64,000 bases of DNA from Klebsiella pneumoniae (GTDB taxonomy: Bacteria > Pseudomonadota > Gammaproteobacteria > Pseudomonadales > UBA5518): contig CAMAXE010000021.1 of the NCBI GenBank assembly GCA_945862145.1, positions 20,979 to 84,978 on the forward strand, given 5' to 3'. Positions 61,701 to 64,000 of the stretch are shown one piece after another. Within the stretch, counting starts at the first letter, position 1. Each line of letters starts with the position of its first letter. The notes beneath the pieces were generated by a model. The model saw nothing but the letters and a program-made list of their open reading frames with translations. It was not told the origin of the DNA and did no database searches. The translations under genes were made by a program, and so were the position numbers.

Positions 61701-64000
61701 GCACCTTGGGCTTGAGCCAGACGGGCGCCGGCACTGTTTCTCCCGCGCTGTCGGGCACCTATACCGGCGAGGTTTACACCACGCCCGCTACGGTGGTTGC
61801 CGCGATTACCTGCGCCACGGCGTGCGCGCAGACGGCGATCACTAGCACGGTGTCCTGGAACGTGACATTCAACCGTAGCGTCACCAACGTGACCGCGGCG
61901 GCCTTCAGTTTGGTGGCGAGTGGCTTGACGGGTTCATCGATCACCTCGGTCACGGGCAGTGGCACGAGTTGGACTGTGACGGCGAACGTGGGCACGGGTG
62001 CGGGCACATTGGGCTTGAGCCAGACGGGCGCCGGCACTGTTTCTCCCGCGCTGTCGGGCACGTATACCGGGCAGGTCTACACCACGCCCGCGACGGCTGT
62101 GACGGCGATCACCTGTGCCACCGCGTGCACGCAGACCGCCATCACCAGCACGGTCTCGTGGAACGTCACGTTCAACCGCAGCGTCACCAACGTGACCGCG
62201 GCGGCTTTCAGCCTGGTGGCGAGCGGGCTTACGGGCTCTGCGATCACCACCGTCACGGGCAGTGGCACGAGTTGGGTGGTGACAGCGAACGTGGGCACGG
62301 GTGCAGGCACCTTGGGCTTGAGCCAGACGGGCGCCGGCACCGTGTCGCCCGCGCTGTCGGGCACCTATACCGGCGAGGTCTACACCACGCCCGCTACGGT
62401 GGTTACCGCGATTACCTGTGCCACGGCGTGTACGCAGACCGCCATCACCAGCACGGTCTCGTGGAGCGTCACGTTCAATCGCAGCGTCACAGGTGTGGAC
62501 GCCAGCGCGTTCAGCCTGGTGGCGAGCGGTCTTACGGGCTCTGCGATCACCACCGTCACGGGCAGCGGCACGAGCTGGGTGGTCACCGCCAGCGTGGGTA
62601 CTGGAGCTGGAACCCTCGGATTGAGTCAGACGGGCGCTGGCACCGTGTCACCCGCGCTGTCGGGCACCTATGCCGGCGAGGTTTACACCACGCCCGCTAC
62701 GGTGGTTACCGCGATTACCTGCGCTGCGGCGTGTACACAGACCGCCATCACCAGCACGGTGTCCTGGAACGTCACCTTCAATCGCAGCGTCACCAACGTG
62801 ACCGCGGCGGCCTTCAGCCTTGTGGCGAGTGGCTTGACGGGTTCGTCGATCACCACGGTGACGGGCAGCGGCACGAGCTGGACCGTGACGGCGAACGTGG
62901 GCACTGGAGCTGGAACCCTCGGATTGAGTCAGACGGGCGCCGGCACCGTCTCACCCGCGCTCTCGGGCACCTATACCGGCGAGGTCTACACCACGCCCGC
63001 CACGGTGGTTACCGCGATTACCTGTGCCACGGCGTGTACGCAGACGACGATCACCAGCACGGTGTCGTGGAACGTGACGTTCAACCGCAGCGTCACCAAC
63101 GTGACCGCGGCGGCCTTCAGCCTTGTGGCGAGTGGCTTGACGGGTTCGTCGATCACCACGGTGACGGGCAGCGGCACGAGCTGGACCGTGACGGCGAACG
63201 TGGGCACGGGCAGCGGCACGCTGGGCCTGAACCAGAGCGGGGCCGGCACCGTGTCACCCACGCTGTCGGGCACCTATACCGGTGAGGTCTACACCACGCC
63301 CGCCACGGTGGTTACCGCGATTACCTGTGCCACGGCGTGTACGCAGACGACGATCACCAGCACGGTGTCGTGGAACGTGACGTTCAATCGCAGCGTCACG
63401 GGCGTGGACGCCAGTGCGTTCAGCCTGGTGGCGAGCGGGCTTACGGGCTCTGCCATTACCACAGTCACTGGCAGTGGCACGAGTTGGGTGGTTACCGCCA
63501 GCGTGGGCACGGGAGCGGGTACGCTCGGATTGAACCAAAGCGCGGCGGGCAGCGTCTCTCCCGCGCTTGCGGGGACGTTCACCGGTGAGGTCTACACCAC
63601 ACCATCTACTGTCACGGCTATCACTTGCGCCACTGCATGTGCACAGACGGCCATCACGACGACGGTCTCGTGGAGCGTCACCTTCAGCCGCAGCGTCACC
63701 GGCGTGAGCGCCAGCGCATTCAGTCTGGTGGCGAGCGGCCTTACGGGCTCTGCGATCACGACGGTCACCGGCAGCGGCACCAGTTGGGTGGTCACCGCCA
63801 GCGTGGGCACGGGAGCGGGTACGCTGGGCTTGAACCAAAGCGCGGCGGGTGCGGTTTCTCCCACGCTTGCCGGCACGTTCACTGGCGAGGTCTACACCAC
63901 GCCATCGACCGTGACGGCCATCACCTGTGCCACTGCATGTGCACAGACGGCCATCACGACGACGGTCTCGTGGAGCGTCACCTTCAGCCGCAGCGTCACC
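58733..64000 (+). CDS. Giant secreted surface repeat protein (DUF11-like/Big_1 and 101-residue repeats), 3' end outside window
   Basis: The frame stays open from ATG 58733 (GGGAAG upstream) to the window end: 1756 codons without a stop. A signal peptide covers about 1-34 (LAVLLVLLAVVAGPVAA). After a beta-rich segment with Cys, three DUF11/DUF7933-like modules (SFSPTSIGVNGSSTKTIT; near 135, 359 and 581) alternate with three Big_1/invasin-like modules (ASPASVAADGVSASTITVTL; near 255, 482 and 716). From about residue 817 a tandem array of 101-residue units follows, each with two Cys in TCAAAC/TCATAC. It is probably an adhesin or surface filament; the anchor lies beyond the window. Long antisense frames here are codon-bias shadows. 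Confidence 0.9.
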   Translation, partial: MPAAHGRARGHLLLERVLAVLLVLLAVVAGPVAASCRSFKLTVVTPVTANGVATSSITATYSKSTSYSTTLTITGSARFNNGTQTYTQTLNKNSPINITATNTVAQSVTVTETNSTCTQSKTITFTNAAPTVSTSFSPTSIGVNGSSTKTITLSNANSVALTGVAFSDSFPSGLRNASPLTTSNSCAGTLTASAGGSSLTLSGGTIPANGSCSITTLVTATSTGTKTNSTGTVSSSNAVSASAASASLSVLAVSASLSTVDASPASVAADGVSASTITVTLKNGAGSPVSGKTVSLSRTPTGSNSLTPSSGTTNSSGIVTFTVKATSAQTVVYTATDTTDSVVVTDTAQVSFSSVQSTSKSFSPASVAVNATSTLAIVLTNTAASTVSSVTFTDTYPSGLVNAAAATGTLSGTGCSGTVTGTSGGSSLTLAGGSITAGRTCTATVSVRPTTAGSLVNTVSGTRGTASATLTVVPISTANSTVVASPSSVAANGTSTSTITVTLKDGATVANGVAGKVVQLTASNGSSVITTVSGTTNASGVATFTVKDAVEEGPITYTAKDVTDNITLTATAQVTFTALTAPTVSKTFTPSAIADAGQSILRITLTNPNTSAVTAVAFTDTYPANLINDSPLVLTNTCGGVNPQTVDGGSVLDLVGGTIPASGSCYVSVATVTTTETTGASATLSNATGLVRSLNAVDGTSASATLTTTAIDAALSTAIASPTSVAADGTTTSTITVTLHDGAGAGVPDLNVSLSANGGSSVITGPTSTNANLTDDNGQVTFTVKASTVQTVTYTARSTSNGINVQQQPQVAFTTPAATVTAITCAAACTQTAITSTVSWNVTFNRSVTNVTAAAFSLVASGLTGSSITSVTGSGTSWVVTANVGTGSGTLGLNQSGAGAVSPALSGTYTGEVYTTPATVVTAITCAAACAQTAITSTVSWNVTFNRSVTNVTAAAFSLVASGLTGSSITSVTGSGTSWVVTANVGTGAGTLGLSQTGAGTVSPALSGTYTGEVYTTPATVVAAITCATACAQTAITSTVSWNVTFNRSVTNVTAAAFSLVASGLTGSSITSVTGSGTSWTVTANVGTGAGTLGLSQTGAGTVSPALSGTYTGQVYTTPATAVTAITCATACTQTAITSTVSWNVTFNRSVTNVTAAAFSLVASGLTGSAITTVTGSGTSWVVTANVGTGAGTLGLSQTGAGTVSPALSGTYTGEVYTTPATVVTAITCATACTQTAITSTVSWSVTFNRSVTGVDASAFSLVASGLTGSAITTVTGSGTSWVVTASVGTGAGTLGLSQTGAGTVSPALSGTYAGEVYTTPATVVTAITCAAACTQTAITSTVSWNVTFNRSVTNVTAAAFSLVASGLTGSSITTVTGSGTSWTVTANVGTGAGTLGLSQTGAGTVSPALSGTYTGEVYTTPATVVTAITCATACTQTTITSTVSWNVTFNRSVTNVTAAAFSLVASGLTGSSITTVTGSGTSWTVTANVGTGSGTLGLNQSGAGTVSPTLSGTYTGEVYTTPATVVTAITCATACTQTTITSTVSWNVTFNRSVTGVDASAFSLVASGLTGSAITTVTGSGTSWVVTASVGTGAGTLGLNQSAAGSVSPALAGTFTGEVYTTPSTVTAITCATACAQTAITTTVSWSVTFSRSVTGVSASAFSLVASGLTGSAITTVTGSGTSWVVTASVGTGAGTLGLNQSAAGAVSPTLAGTFTGEVYTTPSTVTAITCATACAQTAITTTVSWSVTFSRSVT
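61187..64000 (+). repeat. Tandem array of 303-bp repeats inside the giant surface protein (10 copies, last partial)
   Basis: Measured by the ATC/ATT codon before ACC TGC, units begin at 61199, 61502, 61805, 62108, 62411, 62714, 63017, 63320, 63620 and 63920. The first seven intervals are 303 bp, the last two 300 bp through the loss of one Val codon. Units are highly similar at DNA level, and two subtypes alternate (TNVTAAAF and TGVDASAF/TGVSASAF). The array continues past 64000. Confidence 0.95.

Noticed and set aside
61111..63882. Repeated minus-strand frames of about 95 codons
   Set aside because: They are mirror frames of the 303-bp repeats, with identical boundaries in each unit; not separate genes.
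61187..64000. CRISPR-like regular repeat array
   Set aside because: The period is 300-303 bp, entirely coding and in frame, with no short direct repeat plus unique spacer pattern.

Overview
The window is 64 kb of GC-rich DNA, densely coded, with short intergenic gaps. A TonB-dependent receptor with a signal peptide, periplasmic cytochrome c/PQQ and SGNH enzymes, and Rieske and CoxSLM-type enzymes point to a Gram-negative, aerobic, catabolically versatile proteobacterium. I cannot fix the genus. No rRNA gene, complete tRNA, transposase, prophage or CRISPR array was seen.

Layout. (a) 1-3860: end of a pyruvate dehydrogenase operon of Burkholderiales-like type (aceE, aceF, first 13 codons of a lipoyl-bearing lpdA). 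It stops abruptly at about 3860, which is either a real rearrangement or an assembly joint. (b) 3.9-10.4 kb: amidohydrolase, GFA protein, zinc-less MDR oxidoreductase, secreted SGNH esterase, Rieske oxygenase with an NTF2-like partner. (c) 10.6-16.1 kb, plus strand: CoxG-like anchor, CoxS/CoxL/CoxM-like molybdenum hydroxylase of the AYRGAGR (form II) type, and a flavin monooxygenase. (d) 24.8-16.1 kb, minus strand: nine consecutive genes (MFS transporter, amidohydrolase, two tandem P450s, SDR, ThuA-like, SDR, limonene-epoxide-hydrolase-like, LLM), with a divergent Lrp/AsnC regulator and a nearby adrenodoxin-type ferredoxin. (e) 25.9-33.2 kb: PQQ/cytochrome c alcohol dehydrogenase, ACMSD-like amidohydrolase, third P450, VOC protein, TonB receptor. 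(f) 33.5-41.9 kb, plus strand: two SDRs, second ThuA-like protein, acyl-CoA dehydrogenase, Rieske oxygenase, 2-oxoacid dehydrogenase E1 alpha/E1 beta/E2 without E3, and a decayed PNPOx-like gene. (g) 48.6-41.9 kb, minus strand: DUF3604, DUF35, thiolase, Rieske oxygenase, acyl-CoA ligase. (h) 48.8-56.9 kb: molybdopterin oxidoreductase, LLM, TetR, acyl-CoA dehydrogenase, Zn-alcohol dehydrogenase, double-cupin protein, MarC. (i) 57.1-64.0 kb: secreted zinc metalloprotease followed by a very large surface repeat protein that runs off the window.

From about 4 to 56 kb this reads as one catabolic supercluster. It holds three Rieske oxygenases, three unusual P450s, three LLM flavoproteins, four SDRs, three amidohydrolases, two ThuA-like proteins and two acyl-CoA dehydrogenases. 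Outer-membrane uptake (TonB receptor), inner-membrane uptake (MFS) and local regulators (Lrp, TetR) are present. CoA activation (ligase), dehydrogenation, a thiolase/DUF35 pair and a 2-oxoacid dehydrogenase suggest carbon-skeleton breakdown to acyl-CoAs. The substrate cannot be read from sequence; a cyclic, terpenoid-, steroid- or polycyclic-type compound is a reasonable inference. The most distinctive items are the acid-pair-deficient P450 trio, a duplicated intergenic module at 34.3 and 46.6 kb, stop-codon-containing tandem duplications at two gene ends, and the mosaic 303-bp repeat array of the giant surface protein.
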